Notes under the pieces: model-generated | What the model was told of the DNA's origin: nothing | Database searches by the model: none | What the model saw: the letters and a program-made list of their open reading frames with translations, nothing else | NCBI RefSeq assembly: GCF_011090165.1 | Contig: NZ_JAADJT010000001.1 | Coordinates: 248,001-312,000, forward strand | Reading direction: 5' to 3' | Length of the DNA stretch: 64,000 nt | From: Duganella aceris | Lineage (GTDB): Bacteria > Pseudomonadota > Gammaproteobacteria > Burkholderiales > Burkholderiaceae_D | Made by a program: the position numbers and the translations under genes | Shown: one piece after another, positions 46,534 to 56,411 of the stretch | Layout of the letters: every line of letters begins with the position of its first letter | Numbering within the stretch: position 1 is the first letter of the stretch

Positions 46534-48342
46534 TCAGCTCGCCACTTTCGGCTCGACGGTGCGCAGGCGGATATGCAGTTCTTTCAACTGCTTCTCGTCC
46601 ACTTCCGACGGCGCCTGGGTCAGCAGATCCTGCGCGCGCTGGGTTTTCGGGAAGGCGATCACGTCGCGGATCGAATCGGACTTGGTCATCAAGGTCACGA
46701 TGCGGTCCAGGCCGAAGGCCAGACCACCATGCGGCGGCGCGCCGTATTGCAGCGCGTCCAGCAGGAAGCCGAACTTCAGGCGTGCTTCGTCGGCGTCGAT
46801 CTTCAGCGCGCGGAACACTTTCGATTGCACGTCCTCGCGGTGGATACGGATCGAACCGCCGCCCAGTTCCCAACCGTTCAGCACCATGTCGTAGGCCTTG
46901 GCGATGCAGGCGCCCGGATTGCTTTCCAGCCAGTCTTCATGGCCGTCCTTCGGCGCGGTGAACGGATGGTGGGTCGCGGTCCAGCGGTCGTTCTCTTCGT
47001 CGTATTCGAACATCGGGAAGTCGATCACCCACAGCGGCGACCAGACGTCGTCGAACAGGCCGGCGTTCTTGCCGAATTCCGAATGGCCGATCTTGACGCG
47101 CAGCGCGCCGATCGCGTCGTTGACCACTTTCGCCTTGTCGGCGCCGAAGAAGATCAGGTCGCCGTCCTGCGCGCCGGTCAGTTCCAGGATGGTGGCCAGC
47201 GTGGCGTCGTCGATGCTCTTGACGATAGGCGATTGCAGACCGTCGCGGCCCTTGGCCTTCTCGTTGACCTTGATGTAAGCCAGGCCACGCGCGCCGTAGA
47301 TGGCGACGAACTGGGTGTAGGCGTCGATTTCCGAACGCGGCATCGAACCGCCCTGCGGCACGCGCATGCCGACCACGCGGCCGTTAGGCAGGTTGGCGGC
47401 GCTGTTGAAGATCTTGAATTCGACGTTCTTGACCACTTCGGTCAGTTCGGTGAATTCCAGCTTGACGCGCATGTCCGGCTTGTCCGAACCGTACTTGCCC
47501 ATCGCTTCGGAGAAGTTCATCACCGGGAACGGGCTAGGCAGCTCGACCGACATGGTGTTGCGGAACACGATGCGGATCATTTCCTCGAACAGGTCGCGGA
47601 TCTCCTGCTCGGTCAGGAACGAGGTTTCGCAATCGATCTGGGTGAATTCAGGCTGGCGGTCGGCGCGCAGGTCTTCGTCGCGGAAGCACTTGGTGATCTG
47701 GTAGTAGCGGTCGAAGTTGGCCACCATCAGCAGCTGCTTGAACAGCTGCGGCGACTGCGGCAGCGCGAAGAAGCTGCCGGCGTTGACGCGCGACGGCACC
47801 AGGTAGTCGCGCGCGCCTTCCGGGGTCGACTTGGTCAGCATCGGGGTTTCGATATCGATGAAGCCCAGGTCGTCGAGGTACTTGCGCACTTCCATCGTGA
47901 CCTTGTAGCGCAGACGCAGATTGTTCTGCATCTGTGGACGGCGCAGGTCCAGCACGCGGTGGGTCAGGCGGGTGGTTTCCGACAGGTTGTCGTCGTCCAG
48001 CTGGAACGGCACGGCGACCGACGGGTTCAGCACTTCCAGCTGCGAGCAAATCACTTCGATCTTGCCCGACTTCAGGTTGCTGTTGACGGTGCCGGCCAGG
48101 CGATCCTTGACCACGCCGGTGACGCGCAGGCAGAACTCGTTGCGCACGTGTTCGGCCGCCTTGAATACTTCCGCCTGCTCCGGATTGCAAACGATCTGCA
48201 CCAGGCCTTCGCGGTCGCGCAGGTCGATGAAGATCACGCCGCCGTGGTCGCGGCGACGATGTACCCAGCCGCACAGGCTGACGGTTTGGCCAAGCAGCGC
48301 TTCAGTGGTGAGGCCGCAGTAGTGAGTACGCATTGAGGACAT
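46534..48342 (-). CDS. aspS: Aspartyl-tRNA synthetase
   Basis: 602 residues, bacterial-type AspRS. The N-terminal anticodon-binding OB fold (about 1-110: [26 protein letters not shown]) comes first. The class II core has motif 2 [19 protein letters not shown] and motif 3 [13 protein letters not shown], and the bacterial GAD insertion lies between them (about 290-420). It charges tRNA-Asp; many proteobacterial homologues also charge tRNA-Asn when no AsnRS is present, which cannot be judged here. It follows fmdB and DUF502 on the same strand, a common Burkholderiales order. Confidence 0.97.
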   Translation of the reverse strand: MSSMRTHYCGLTTEALLGQTVSLCGWVHRRRDHGGVIFIDLRDREGLVQIVCNPEQAEVFKAAEHVRNEFCLRVTGVVKDRLAGTVNSNLKSGKIEVICSQLEVLNPSVAVPFQLDDDNLSETTRLTHRVLDLRRPQMQNNLRLRYKVTMEVRKYLDDLGFIDIETPMLTKSTPEGARDYLVPSRVNAGSFFALPQSPQLFKQLLMVANFDRYYQITKCFRDEDLRADRQPEFTQIDCETSFLTEQEIRDLFEEMIRIVFRNTMSVELPSPFPVMNFSEAMGKYGSDKPDMRVKLEFTELTEVVKNVEFKIFNSAANLPNGRVVGMRVPQGGSMPRSEIDAYTQFVAIYGARGLAYIKVNEKAKGRDGLQSPIVKSIDDATLATILELTGAQDGDLIFFGADKAKVVNDAIGALRVKIGHSEFGKNAGLFDDVWSPLWVIDFPMFEYDEENDRWTATHHPFTAPKDGHEDWLESNPGACIAKAYDMVLNGWELGGGSIRIHREDVQSKVFRALKIDADEARLKFGFLLDALQYGAPPHGGLAFGLDRIVTLMTKSDSIRDVIAFPKTQRAQDLLTQAPSEVDEKQLKELHIRLRTVEPKVAS

Positions 48343-48384
48343 GTTATTTCTCGGTTCAGGTTAGGTGACTCAGTTAATCTTAAA

Positions 48385-49005
48385 TTACTTGCTCGCGATT
48401 TCGATCGGACGGGGCGCATCTTCCGGCGCCACCACTCCCATCGACACGATGTACTTCAGGGCCGCGTCGACGCTCATGTCGAGTTCGACCACATCCTTGC
48501 GCGCCAACATCAGGAAAAAGCCCGAGGTCGGATTCGGCGTGGTCGGCACGTAGACGCTGACGTAGTCGCCGACCAGATGGTTCTTGACGTCGCCGCCCGG
48601 CGCGCCGGTCAGGAAGGCGATGGTGTACGAGTTCTGGTGCGGATACGGAATCAGCACCGCCTTGCGGAAAGCATTGCCGGACGACGAGAACAGCGTGTCC
48701 GACACTTGCTTGACGCTGGAATACAGCGAGCTCACCACCGGAATACGCGTCAGCAGTTTTTCCCACAGCTTGACCACGTAGTTGCCGACCAGGTTGTTGG
48801 TCAGCAGGCCGGTCAGGAACACGATCACCACCGTCAGCAGGGTGCCCAGGCCGGGAATATCGAAGCCGATCAGGGTACGCGGCTGCCAGCGCTCCGGCAC
48901 GAACAGCAGCGACTGGTCCATGGTGCTGATCACCAGGTTCAGCACCCAGGCGGTGATCGCCAGTGGCACCAGGATCAGCAAGCCGGTAATGAAATATTTA
49001 CGCAT
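48385..49005 (-). CDS. DUF502 family membrane protein
   Basis: 206 residues. Two N-terminal transmembrane helices (about 5-27 and 52-75, FITGLLILVPLAITAWVLNLVI and LLTVVIVFLTGLLTNNLVG) are followed by a soluble domain (about 85-206) with the DUF502 landmarks LWEKLLTRIPVVSSLYSSVKQV, VLIPYPHQNSYTIAFLTG and VYVPTTPNPTSGFFLML. The family function is unknown; it is very often next to fmdB and aspS, as here. It ends 42 nt before aspS, so it is probably cotranscribed. Confidence 0.93.
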   Translation of the reverse strand: MRKYFITGLLILVPLAITAWVLNLVISTMDQSLLFVPERWQPRTLIGFDIPGLGTLLTVVIVFLTGLLTNNLVGNYVVKLWEKLLTRIPVVSSLYSSVKQVSDTLFSSSGNAFRKAVLIPYPHQNSYTIAFLTGAPGGDVKNHLVGDYVSVYVPTTPNPTSGFFLMLARKDVVELDMSVDAALKYIVSMGVVAPEDAPRPIEIASK

Positions 49006-49033
49006 CGAATACTCTTAGGTGAAGTCGCGGGAA

Positions 49034-49330
49034 TCAATCCGTTTTCGTGCCGGACGCCGGCGCCGGCGCCGGGGATGGCGCGGCGGCCGGCTCCGACTTG
49101 GCGCCGCCCTCCACAGGTCCGGTCGCGGTGCCGGTCGCCGGCGGCGTGCCGCCACGGAAATCGGTCACGTACCAGCCCGAGCCCTTGAGCTGGAAACCGG
49201 CGGCGGTCAATTGTTTCTTAAACGTGTCCTTGCCGCACGACAGGCAGGCAGTCAGCTGCGGGTCGGAAATCTTCTGCAAGACATCCTTGGCAAAACCACA
49301 AGCCTCGCAGCGGTAAGCGTAGATCGGCAT
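49034..49330 (-). CDS. FmdB-family zinc ribbon protein
   Basis: 98 residues. The N-terminal zinc ribbon has two CxxC pairs, CEACG (8-12) and CLSCG (34-38), in the pattern PIYAYRCEACGFAKDVLQKISDPQLTAC. The family is annotated as a putative regulator; the zinc site is likely, DNA binding unproven. The C-terminal half is a Gly/Pro/Ala-rich tail. It is first in the fmdB-DUF502-aspS set, 28 nt before DUF502. Confidence 0.9.
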   Translation of the reverse strand: MPIYAYRCEACGFAKDVLQKISDPQLTACLSCGKDTFKKQLTAAGFQLKGSGWYVTDFRGGTPPATGTATGPVEGGAKSEPAAAPSPAPAPASGTKTD

Positions 49331-49582
49331 CTATTACTCCGCAAAAATCATCAAAACCCTGAATTATAAAGCTTTTTACCGCCCACCTGACTGTTTCCTG
49401 CGGCCAAGCCGTTGCTCGGTCGCAGAGTTAATCGATTTCATAAAAAAAATCTATTCGCAAATTGTTCAGGAGCATGATTTAATAACGACTTACCAAGCGT
49501 TGATTTCCCAATCCCTGAATCGCCGCATCGTTAGCCGTCCTGACTTACGACGCTCCATCTCTTTGATTCTTTGGGAAATATC

Positions 49583-49789
49583 GTGAAAAAATACCTGACC
49601 GCCGGCCTCTTGGCCGCATGCCTGACCGCTCCGGCCCTGGCCGTAAACTCCAAACTGATCGCCAAGTCGCCGGATGAACCGGTGCATCGCCGCGCCATCG
49701 TGCTGTGCATCGCCGTGTTGGTCGGCCTGCACGCCTACTCCCGCCGTCCCAAGCTTGCCGAACGCGTCATGGGCGCCTATGTGCGCTGA
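49583..49789 (+). CDS. Small exported or membrane-anchored protein, unknown
   Basis: 68 residues from GTG 49583 with GGGAA 7 nt upstream. Signal peptide MKKYLTAGLLAACLTAPALA (first codon GTG), then a short linker, one hydrophobic segment (AIVLCIAVLVGLHAYS, about 38-53) and a basic end (RRPKLAERVMGAYVR). The late helix plus basic tail recalls C-terminal sorting anchors but no PEP-type motif precedes it. It is preceded by a 252-bp gap from fmdB in which I see only AT-rich promoter-like sequence. Confidence 0.55.
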   Translation: MKKYLTAGLLAACLTAPALAVNSKLIAKSPDEPVHRRAIVLCIAVLVGLHAYSRRPKLAERVMGAYVR

Positions 49790-49889
49790 GCTGCGCTAGT
49801 GCCTGCGGGCACGCTATGAGCGTGTCCGCACATACTTGGCGGCGGGAACTCCTTATAACGGTAAACACACACCTAACAAGGAGTTCAAC

Positions 49890-50255
49890 ATGATCAAAAA
49901 ATTATTGCTTGCCGCCGCCATCGCTGGTTCCTTCGGTACCTTCACGCTGCCGGCATCGGCCGCCGTCATCGTGGTGCAGAACGCACCACCGCCGCCACGC
50001 CATGAAGTCGCTCCGCAAGCGCGCCGCGGCTACGTCTGGGTCCCGGGCTACTGGGACTGGAAACGCAACAAGCATGTCTGGACCAAGGGCCACTGGGAAC
50101 GCGAGCGCAAGGGCTACGTCTACCATCAACCTTCGTGGGTCGAGCGCGACGGCCACTGGGAAATGCAACGCGGCAACTGGGCCCGTGGCGACAGCGACCA
50201 TGACGGCGTGCCGAACGGCCGCGACGACCATCCGAACAATCCACGCCGCAACTAA
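49890..50255 (+). CDS. YXWGXW-repeat exported protein
   Basis: 121 residues with AAGGAG upstream of ATG 49890. Signal peptide [20 protein letters not shown] (about 24). The mature part has [20 protein letters not shown] and a later HWEMQRGNW, the tryptophan-rich repeats of YXWGXW proteins, followed by a DxDxDG-like calcium-binding-style segment [15 protein letters not shown]. The family is small and envelope-located with unknown role. It is monocistronic and convergent with the TPMT-like gene (3-nt gap). Confidence 0.88.
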   Translation: MIKKLLLAAAIAGSFGTFTLPASAAVIVVQNAPPPPRHEVAPQARRGYVWVPGYWDWKRNKHVWTKGHWERERKGYVYHQPSWVERDGHWEMQRGNWARGDSDHDGVPNGRDDHPNNPRRN

Positions 50256-50258
50256 GCC

Positions 50259-50852
50259 TTAACGGCGCCGCCAGATCATCCAGCGCTCCTTGCCGGCGAA
50301 CACCGGGATGGAGTCGCTGACGGCGTCGTCCGCAAGGCATTCGAAGTCCGCCCGCAGCAGCGCATCCAGCTGCTCGCGGGCGATGCCGAACGGCGGCCCC
50401 TTGGGCGCGTCGTCGAAGAAGAAGTAGCCAGCCAACAGCGCCCCCGGCGCCAGCAGCTCAGCCCAGCGCGCCGCCACCCGCGGCCACATCGCACGCGGCA
50501 TCGCGCACAAAAAAGCCCGCTCGTAAATCAATTGCAGAGGCCGCTCCGGCAGCCAGCTGAAGAAATCCGCCTCGACCACGCGCGCCGCATGCGCCCCGGC
50601 CGCCGCCTTGCCCTGCGCCACCGCCGCCGGCGAGAAGTCGATCGCGGTCGCGTCCCATCCGGCATCGGCCAGCCACACCAGTTCGTAAGCCGAGCCGCAG
50701 CCCGGAATCAGCGTCGTCATCGGCGCGTGGGCGGCGGCGAAATCGCGCAGCGCCTGCGGCACCCCGCCCTTGTCCCATGGCGTGAAGCGGCGCTCGAAGC
50801 GCTCGTCCCAGAACGCCGGCGACAGCGGATCGCGTTGCTGGAAGTCAGTCAT
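50259..50852 (-). CDS. Thiopurine S-methyltransferase (TPMT)-family methyltransferase
   Basis: 197 residues. N-terminal FWDERFERRFTPWDKGGVPQAL (about 14-35) and SAM motif TLIPGCGSAYELVWLADAGW (about 47-66) with AIDFSPAAV (about 70-78) match TPMT-family enzymes, which methylate sulphur, selenium or tellurium compounds. The substrate is unknown. It starts 3 nt after the ubiB stop, so it is probably in the ubi operon, though a link to ubiquinone is not indicated by the family. Confidence 0.88.
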   Translation of the reverse strand: MTDFQQRDPLSPAFWDERFERRFTPWDKGGVPQALRDFAAAHAPMTTLIPGCGSAYELVWLADAGWDATAIDFSPAAVAQGKAAAGAHAARVVEADFFSWLPERPLQLIYERAFLCAMPRAMWPRVAARWAELLAPGALLAGYFFFDDAPKGPPFGIAREQLDALLRADFECLADDAVSDSIPVFAGKERWMIWRRR

Positions 50853-50855
50853 GGC

Positions 50856-52424
50856 TTACAGCAGGTGATGCCAGCGCTGATACAGCTGGAAGCAGGCCAC
50901 GCCGATACCCACCGCCGCCGCAAAATACACCACCAGGCTCAGCATGCGGTTGGTACGCTGCTGTTCATGGATCAGCAACTTGATCAGCTCGGTGTTGTCG
51001 CGTGGCCGCTCGCCGTGCTGCTCCAGCGCGCGATGCACCAGGCGCGGCAGCTGCGGGAAGATCTGCGCATAGCGCGGCGCCTCGTCCTTCAGGCGCTGCC
51101 ACAGGCCCTGCCAGCCGACCTGTTCGGCCATCCAGTTTTCCAGGTAGGGCTTGGCGGTCTTCCACAGGTCGAGGTCGGGGTCGAGCTGGCGGCCCAGGCC
51201 TTCGATATTCAGCAGCGTCTTTTGCAACAGCACCAGTTGCGGCTGCACTTCGACATTGAAGCGGCGCGAGGTCTGGAACAGCCGCAGCAAAATCTGGCCG
51301 AACGAAATGTCCTTCAGCGGCCGGTCGAAGATCGGCTCGCAACAGGCGCGCACCGCCGATTCCAGCTCGTCGACGCGGGTCTCCTTCGGCGCCCAGCCGG
51401 ACTCGATGTGGGCCTCGGCCACGCGCTTGTAGTCGCGGCGGAAGAAGGCCAGGAAGTTCTGCGACAGGTAATCCTTGTCGAAGTCGTTCAGGGTGCCGAC
51501 GATGCCGAAGTCGAGCGCGATATAGCGGCCGAACGTGGCCGGCTCGATCGACACCAGAATGTTCCCCGGATGCATGTCGGCGTGGAAGAAGCCGTCGCGG
51601 AACACCTGCGTGAAGAAGATCTCGACGCCGTCGCTGGACAGCTTTTTCAGGTCGACGCCGGCCGCTTCAAGACGGTCGATCTGCGACACCGGTATGCCGT
51701 GCATGCGCTCCATCACGATCACGCTGTTGGAGCAGTAATCCCAGTACATCTCCGGCACCAGCAGCAGGTCGGAGTCGGCGAAGTTGCGGCGCAGCTGGCT
51801 GGCGTTGGCCGCCTCGCGCATCAGGTCCAGCTCGTCGTGCAGGTATTTGTCGAATTCGGCGACCACTTCCTTCGGCTTGAGCCGCTTGCTGTCGGCCCAG
51901 ATGCGGCCGATCCAGTCGGCGGCGATGTGCATCAGCGCCACGTCCTCGTCGATGGACTTCTTCATGCCCGGCCGCAGCACCTTGACCGCCACCTGCTTGC
52001 CATCCTTGAGCGTGGCGAAGTGCACCTGCGCGATCGAGGCCGACGCCACCGGCGTGCGCTCGAAGCTGGCGAACAGCTGGTCCGGATGCGCGCCCAGCGA
52101 TTTGCGGATCTGCGCGATGGCCAGGTCGGAATCGAACGGCGGCACCCGGTCCTGCAGGCGCGACAGTTCGACCACCAGGTCGGCCGGGATCAGATCGCTG
52201 CGGGTCGACAGCACCTGGCCGAACTTGACGAAGATCGGCCCCAGCTCCTCCAGCGCCATGCGCAGCCGCACGCCGCGCGGCGACGACAAGTCGCGCCAGA
52301 AAAACATGCCGTTGATCAGGCGGGCGGTACGAGGAACTTTTAAACCGGAAATGGCGATCTCGTCGAGACCATACTTCACCGAAACCCGCAGGATTTTCAG
52401 CAGGCGTAAGAATTTCAACATCAT
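50856..52424 (-). CDS. ubiB: Ubiquinone biosynthesis regulatory kinase-like protein UbiB
   Basis: 522 residues, ABC1/ADCK family. The KxGQ motif is in [16 protein letters not shown] (about 70-85). The Ala-rich loop [11 protein letters not shown], Lys of [23 protein letters not shown] and DFG in IALDFGIVG complete an atypical ATPase/kinase fold. A C-terminal transmembrane helix ([19 protein letters not shown], about 493-511) anchors it to the inner membrane. It is needed for ubiquinone synthesis, probably by extracting lipid intermediates. Its start overlaps the ubiJ stop by ATGA. Confidence 0.96.
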   Translation of the reverse strand: MMLKFLRLLKILRVSVKYGLDEIAISGLKVPRTARLINGMFFWRDLSSPRGVRLRMALEELGPIFVKFGQVLSTRSDLIPADLVVELSRLQDRVPPFDSDLAIAQIRKSLGAHPDQLFASFERTPVASASIAQVHFATLKDGKQVAVKVLRPGMKKSIDEDVALMHIAADWIGRIWADSKRLKPKEVVAEFDKYLHDELDLMREAANASQLRRNFADSDLLLVPEMYWDYCSNSVIVMERMHGIPVSQIDRLEAAGVDLKKLSSDGVEIFFTQVFRDGFFHADMHPGNILVSIEPATFGRYIALDFGIVGTLNDFDKDYLSQNFLAFFRRDYKRVAEAHIESGWAPKETRVDELESAVRACCEPIFDRPLKDISFGQILLRLFQTSRRFNVEVQPQLVLLQKTLLNIEGLGRQLDPDLDLWKTAKPYLENWMAEQVGWQGLWQRLKDEAPRYAQIFPQLPRLVHRALEQHGERPRDNTELIKLLIHEQQRTNRMLSLVVYFAAAVGIGVACFQLYQRWHHLL

Positions 52425-53029
52425 TTGGATCCCAGTTTCTGTTCCAGTTTGGCCAGGCGCTTGGCGGCGCGTTCGACGTCGTCGCGCAGGCGCACCACGT
52501 CGGCCGAGAATTCGGTCACGGATTGCGGACGAACCAGCAATTGCTTTTCATCGAGCAGGAACTCGGCGACGTTTTCCGCCAGCTTCTGGTGGCCGTTTTT
52601 GGCCGCCGCGAAGGCCGCCTTGGCGCCCGACACCAGCCGCACGGCGGCGATCGGGCCGACCACCTTGTCCAGGTCGTGCTCGGCCTCCCAGCGCAGCGAC
52701 TGGCTCAGGCTGGAGATGGCGTTGGCGAATTCGGCGTCGCCTTCGATCTGGACATAGGAAAACGCCCGCTCGCGGTTTTGCGCGATCAGCGGCAGGTCGG
52801 ACAGTTTGACGCGGATGGTGACGCGCGCCGGCGCATCGGCCGGTGCCGCCTCGACCAGGCCGTCGGCGGTCACGCGCAGGCGCAGCGCGACCGCGCCGGC
52901 GTCGATGCAGGCGACCTTGCCGGCGTGCAGGCGCAGCTGCAGGCGCGCCCACGGCTCCTGCGCCAGCAAATGATTGATGGCGGCGCTGGCCGGCGCCGCT
53001 GAGAAGTTACTTGGAGACACAGAAATCAT
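52421..53029 (-). CDS. ubiJ: Ubiquinone biosynthesis accessory factor UbiJ (SCP2 domain)
   Basis: 202 residues from ATG 53029 (a TTG at 53044 would add five). The SCP2-like lipid-binding domain is at about 15-115 ([24 protein letters not shown] and [29 protein letters not shown]). A C-terminal helix ([30 protein letters not shown]) probably contacts UbiK or UbiB. It holds ubiquinone intermediates in the Ubi metabolon. The gene is coupled to ubiB; palindromic repeat copy 3 lies just upstream. Confidence 0.92.
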   Translation of the reverse strand: MISVSPSNFSAAPASAAINHLLAQEPWARLQLRLHAGKVACIDAGAVALRLRVTADGLVEAAPADAPARVTIRVKLSDLPLIAQNRERAFSYVQIEGDAEFANAISSLSQSLRWEAEHDLDKVVGPIAAVRLVSGAKAAFAAAKNGHQKLAENVAEFLLDEKQLLVRPQSVTEFSADVVRLRDDVERAAKRLAKLEQKLGSK

Positions 53030-53122
53030 GCTTTCGCCGTTCAAAACAAAACCGCCCGGAAATACGGGCGGTTTGATCTTACAACATATCGGGCTTTACC
53101 CCTCAACCGCAGCGCCGCCGCC

Positions 53123-53152
53123 GGGGTCAGACCCCGGATGGGGTCTGACCCC
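53123..53152 (-). repeat. Dispersed 30-bp palindrome, copy 3
   Basis: GGGGTCAGACCCC - GGAT - GGGGTCTGACCCC, perfect 13-bp arms, 18 nt downstream of the Tim44-like stop and 94 nt before ubiJ. On the minus strand it is led by TAACCCCGCAGGGCCATACA, similar to the leader of copy 1, and an outer GGGGTAA/TTACCCC pairing may extend the stem. Confidence 0.9.
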
Positions 53153-53169
53153 TGTATGGCCCTGCGGGG

Positions 53170-54099
53170 TTACGCCAGCTGTTGAATACCGGCCAGCATC
53201 CAGCCCGTGGCGCCGGAGACCGGCTTGGACAAGTTCCACACTTCGTTGAACGGCTCGGCCAGCGCGTCCGGCGCCGGCTTGATCATGCCGGCGAACTTGA
53301 CGCTGGCGAGATACTCGTTGCCGCTGGTCTCAATGCCCAGCAGTTCAGCGTCGATGCTGACCACGTCGGTGAAGTCGGCCTGACCGCCGCGTTCGGTGAT
53401 CTGCAGCTTCAGCTCGGCGAACACCTCGGGCGTGGTGAACTCGCGGATATCGGCGACATCACCCTTGTCCCAAGCCGCTTGCAAGCGGATGAAGTTGCTC
53501 TTGGCGACACGCAGGAAAGACGGCGCATCGAAGTCGGCCGGCACGCCCCAAGGGGTATGCGCGGGCTGCTGCACCGGCGTCGGCTGCTGCAGGCGCGAAC
53601 CGATTTCCGGCGTGGCGTTGCCGCCATATACCGGTGCGGCAGGCGGTGGCGTGTACTGATTCTGATTGCCGCCGAAGGCCGACGGACCGTTGGCCGCCGC
53701 CGGCTGCTGCGAGCGACCGCGGATCATGCGCACGATGAAATAGATCACACCGCCCACCAGCGCCAGCATGATCAGCGTGCCGAACATGCTGCCCAGCGCG
53801 CCGCCGAGGCCGAAGTGCGAGAACAGCGCGCCCAGGCCGAGACCCAGCAAGGCGCCGCCGAGGATGCCCTTCCATGGGCTGGCCGGTTTAGGCGGCACGG
53901 CCGGCGCGTTCGGCGCCGGCGCCGGAGCGGCCTGACGCGGCGCCTGCTGCGGCGCGGCGGCCGGCGGCATGCGGTTCACGTTCTGCGACTGGCGTCCGAT
54001 CGAGCGGCCGCCGCCCATCGGCTTGGCGGTCGCCTCGGCCAGCATGGAGAAGGCGGAGACGGCCAGCATGGCGCCGATCAGGATTTTTTTCATGTTCAT
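53170..54099 (-). CDS. Tim44-like domain protein
   Basis: 309 residues from ATG 54099 (AGGA 6 nt upstream; ATGs at 54105 and 54093 flank it). Signal-like N-terminus to about residue 26, an Ala/Pro/Gln linker, a glycine-rich double hydrophobic segment (about 78-120: ILGGALLGLGLGALFSHFGLGGALGSMFGTLIMLALVGGVIYFIV), then a second linker. The Tim44-like domain follows at about 185-309 (FLRVAKSNFIRLQAAWDKGDVADIREFTTPEVFAELKLQI). Bacterial Tim44-like proteins are membrane proteins of unclear role; the position between ubiE and ubiJ is conserved in Burkholderiales. Confidence 0.9.
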   Translation of the reverse strand: MNMKKILIGAMLAVSAFSMLAEATAKPMGGGRSIGRQSQNVNRMPPAAAPQQAPRQAAPAPAPNAPAVPPKPASPWKGILGGALLGLGLGALFSHFGLGGALGSMFGTLIMLALVGGVIYFIVRMIRGRSQQPAAANGPSAFGGNQNQYTPPPAAPVYGGNATPEIGSRLQQPTPVQQPAHTPWGVPADFDAPSFLRVAKSNFIRLQAAWDKGDVADIREFTTPEVFAELKLQITERGGQADFTDVVSIDAELLGIETSGNEYLASVKFAGMIKPAPDALAEPFNEVWNLSKPVSGATGWMLAGIQQLA

Positions 54100-54116
54100 G
54101 GTCATTCCTACAGTGA

Positions 54117-54851
54117 TTACAGTTTGATACCGGTGTGTAAAGCGGCCACACCTGCCGTCAGATTGTAATACGTGACGCGCTCCAGACCGGCCTGCTCCAT
54201 CATGGTCTTCAGCGTGTCCTGGTCCGGATGCATGCGGATCGACTCGGCCAGGTAGCGATAGCTTTCGGCGTCGCCGGCGATCTTCTGGCCCATCCACGGC
54301 AGCACCTTGAACGAATAAATATCGTACGGCTTTTGCAGCGGCGCGGCCACTTTCGAGAATTCCAGCACCAGCAGCTTGCCGCCCGGCTTCAGCACGCGGC
54401 GCATTTCCGCCAGCGCCTGATCCTTGTGCGTCATGTTGCGCAGGCCGAAGGCGACGCTGACGCGGTCGAAGTAATTGTCCGGGAACGGCAGTTTTTCCGC
54501 GTCGCACAGTAAGGTGGGGGTCAGCAGGCCGCGATTCAAGAGGCGGTCGCGGCCGACGCGCAGCATCGACTCGTTGATATCGGTGAGCCAGACCTCGCCG
54601 GTCGGGCCGGCCTGCTTGGCGAAGACCTTGGCCAGGTCGCCGGTGCCGCCGGCGATGTCCAGGCACTTGAAACCGGGGCGCACGGCGGCGTGGGCGATGG
54701 TGAAGGTCTTCCAGATGCGGTGCAGGCCGGCCGACATGACGTCGTTCATGATGTCGTACTTGGCGGCGACGGAATGGAAAACCTTGGCCACTTCGCGAAC
54801 TTTGTCTTCTTCCGCGACGGTTTTGTAGCCGAAATGAGTGGTATTGGTCAT
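54117..54851 (-). CDS. ubiE: Ubiquinone/menaquinone C-methyltransferase
   Basis: 244 residues from ATG 54851. The SAM-binding motif [16 protein letters not shown] (about 65-80) and UbiE signatures [17 protein letters not shown] (about 32-48), [36 protein letters not shown] and the C-terminal [16 protein letters not shown] are all present. It methylates carbon 2 of the quinone ring. It heads the ubiE-Tim44-ubiJ-ubiB unit. Upstream it faces an accessory island rather than the DUF971 gene that commonly precedes it. Confidence 0.96.
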   Translation of the reverse strand: MTNTTHFGYKTVAEEDKVREVAKVFHSVAAKYDIMNDVMSAGLHRIWKTFTIAHAAVRPGFKCLDIAGGTGDLAKVFAKQAGPTGEVWLTDINESMLRVGRDRLLNRGLLTPTLLCDAEKLPFPDNYFDRVSVAFGLRNMTHKDQALAEMRRVLKPGGKLLVLEFSKVAAPLQKPYDIYSFKVLPWMGQKIAGDAESYRYLAESIRMHPDQDTLKTMMEQAGLERVTYYNLTAGVAALHTGIKL

Positions 54852-54891
54852 GTTATGCAGGCCCGTTAAGTTACCTGCATTATACAAGACA

Positions 54892-56403
54892 CTATTGTGC
54901 TTTTAGAGCACGCCACTCCAGGCCGAGGGATGCACGCTTGGGGAAGCCCTTCCACAGCCCGGGATCGGGCTTGATGGTGCCGTCGGCGGTCAGCGGCGGC
55001 AGTTCCAGATATGGCTGCAAGGGCTGCTGTTTCAGGTGGATGCCGAGGAAGGCGGTCACGAAGTGCTGGTTGATGTTGTTGATGCGGCGGCTGTCCCACA
55101 CTGGTTCGGAGTAGGACTGGAAGTCGTCGGCGTTGCTCCACATTGCCGGCGACGGTGGATTCGGCGCGGAGTTGTGGCGGCCGCCGACGTAGGTCAGCAG
55201 GTAGCGTTCGGCGTGGACCGCGCCCTGGAACAGTTTCAGCACGCCGTCCTGGTAGCCGGCCACGTCGTCCTGGTCGCCGCTGACGAACAGCGTCGGCGTG
55301 CGGATGCCGGCCAGGCCGGCTTCATCGAACACCTTGTGCGCGCCGCCCCACGGCGCGAAGGCCACCACCGCCTTGATGCGGGGATCGCGGCGGGATTCGT
55401 AGTCGGTGTTGCCCTGCTGGTTGACCGCCAGCTTGCCGCCGGGGACGTAGGCCGCCGCCACCGGGCTGACGCCGGCGCCGACCGTGTTCAGCGCGCCGTA
55501 GCCGCCCATCGAGTAGCCGATCAAGGCGGTGTTGTCGGCATCGACCACGTTGGACAGGAAGTTGCCGCTGCCCTTGCGGCTCCAGGCCGCCACGGTGTCC
55601 AGCACGAACAGGTCGTCGAGGCGACGGTTCAGCAGAGTGCTGGCGAAGCCGGCCTTGTCGGCGCGGGTCGATTCGGGGTGGTCGATCGCGACCACGATGT
55701 AGCCTTTCGAGGCCAGGTTCTCGGTCAGGTAGCTCATTTGCAGCCGCGAGCCGGGGTATCCGTGCGAGACGATCACCAGCGGGTAGCGGCCAGCCGAGGC
55801 GGCGAGGGCAATGGCGGCGGGCGCGGCGGCGTCACGCGCGGCGGCTGTGGCGGCGGCTGGGGCCGCGTTACGTGCGGCGGCGGCCGGAGCGGCGGCGGCG
55901 AGCGGTACGGCGTCACGTGCGGCGGCGCCCGGGGCGGCGGCGGCGAGCGGTGCGGCGTCGCGTGCGGCGCGGCCGTTGAACTGGAACGGCGTGTTGGGCC
56001 GCTTCGGATCGTTCGGACCGGAGCCCAGGACATCGGTATAAACGGTATGTTCTTTTTGTCCGGCCGCCAGTTGCGCCGGATACCAGACCTCCAGCGTCAG
56101 CTTGCGGGCGTAGCGCGGGTTCGGCGTCGCATCGCTGACGCGCAGCACATCCAGCTGATCCGCATGCTCCACCACCAGCGTGCGCACGCCGACGGCCAGC
56201 GGACCGCGCGCGGCCAGCTCCGGCGCGTCGGGACGCGCGTCGCCGAAGTACGCCAGCGGTGCGGCCTGCGCGTCCGAAGCCCCCGGCGCCGGCCGCGCAG
56301 CAGAACCGCCCTGCGCGCCCTGCGCACCTTGGGCCAGCGCGCCATGTGTCGCGGCGACGGCGCCCAGTGCCAGAACAGCGATAACTACCTTTGCTAACCT
56401 CAT
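54892..56403 (-). CDS. Exported alpha/beta hydrolase with an Ala-rich repeat insertion
   Basis: 503 residues. Signal peptide about 1-24 ([14 protein letters not shown]). The alpha/beta hydrolase core starts near [16 protein letters not shown] (about 210) with nucleophile Ser in [10 protein letters not shown], the Asp probably in [12 protein letters not shown] and the His in [10 protein letters not shown]. This resembles PAF-acetylhydrolase or dienelactone hydrolase-like esterases. Residues about 145-200 are an alanine-rich repeat block, placed between the N-terminal beta part and the hydrolase core. It is third in a run after a TonB receptor and a flavin monooxygenase. A secreted esterase acting on an imported or surface substrate is a fair inference. 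Confidence 0.82.
   Translation of the reverse strand: MRLAKVVIAVLALGAVAATHGALAQGAQGAQGGSAARPAPGASDAQAAPLAYFGDARPDAPELAARGPLAVGVRTLVVEHADQLDVLRVSDATPNPRYARKLTLEVWYPAQLAAGQKEHTVYTDVLGSGPNDPKRPNTPFQFNGRAARDAAPLAAAAPGAAARDAVPLAAAAPAAAARNAAPAAATAAARDAAAPAAIALAASAGRYPLVIVSHGYPGSRLQMSYLTENLASKGYIVVAIDHPESTRADKAGFASTLLNRRLDDLFVLDTVAAWSRKGSGNFLSNVVDADNTALIGYSMGGYGALNTVGAGVSPVAAAYVPGGKLAVNQQGNTDYESRRDPRIKAVVAFAPWGGAHKVFDEAGLAGIRTPTLFVSGDQDDVAGYQDGVLKLFQGAVHAERYLLTYVGGRHNSAPNPPSPAMWSNADDFQSYSEPVWDSRRINNINQHFVTAFLGIHLKQQPLQPYLELPPLTADGTIKPDPGLWKGFPKRASLGLEWRALKAQ
55829..55975 (-). repeat. In-frame 36/45-bp minisatellite in the hydrolase gene
   Basis: Units beginning GCGTYRCGYGCGG start at 55829, 55865, 55910 and 55955 (spacings 36, 45, 45; all multiples of three). 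They encode repeated AAR(D/N)A blocks separated by PLAAAAP. The CCGCACGCGACGC core on the coding strand is also found in the mnmC repeat, but is read there in another frame. Confidence 0.85.
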
Positions 56404-56411
56404 TCCCGCTC

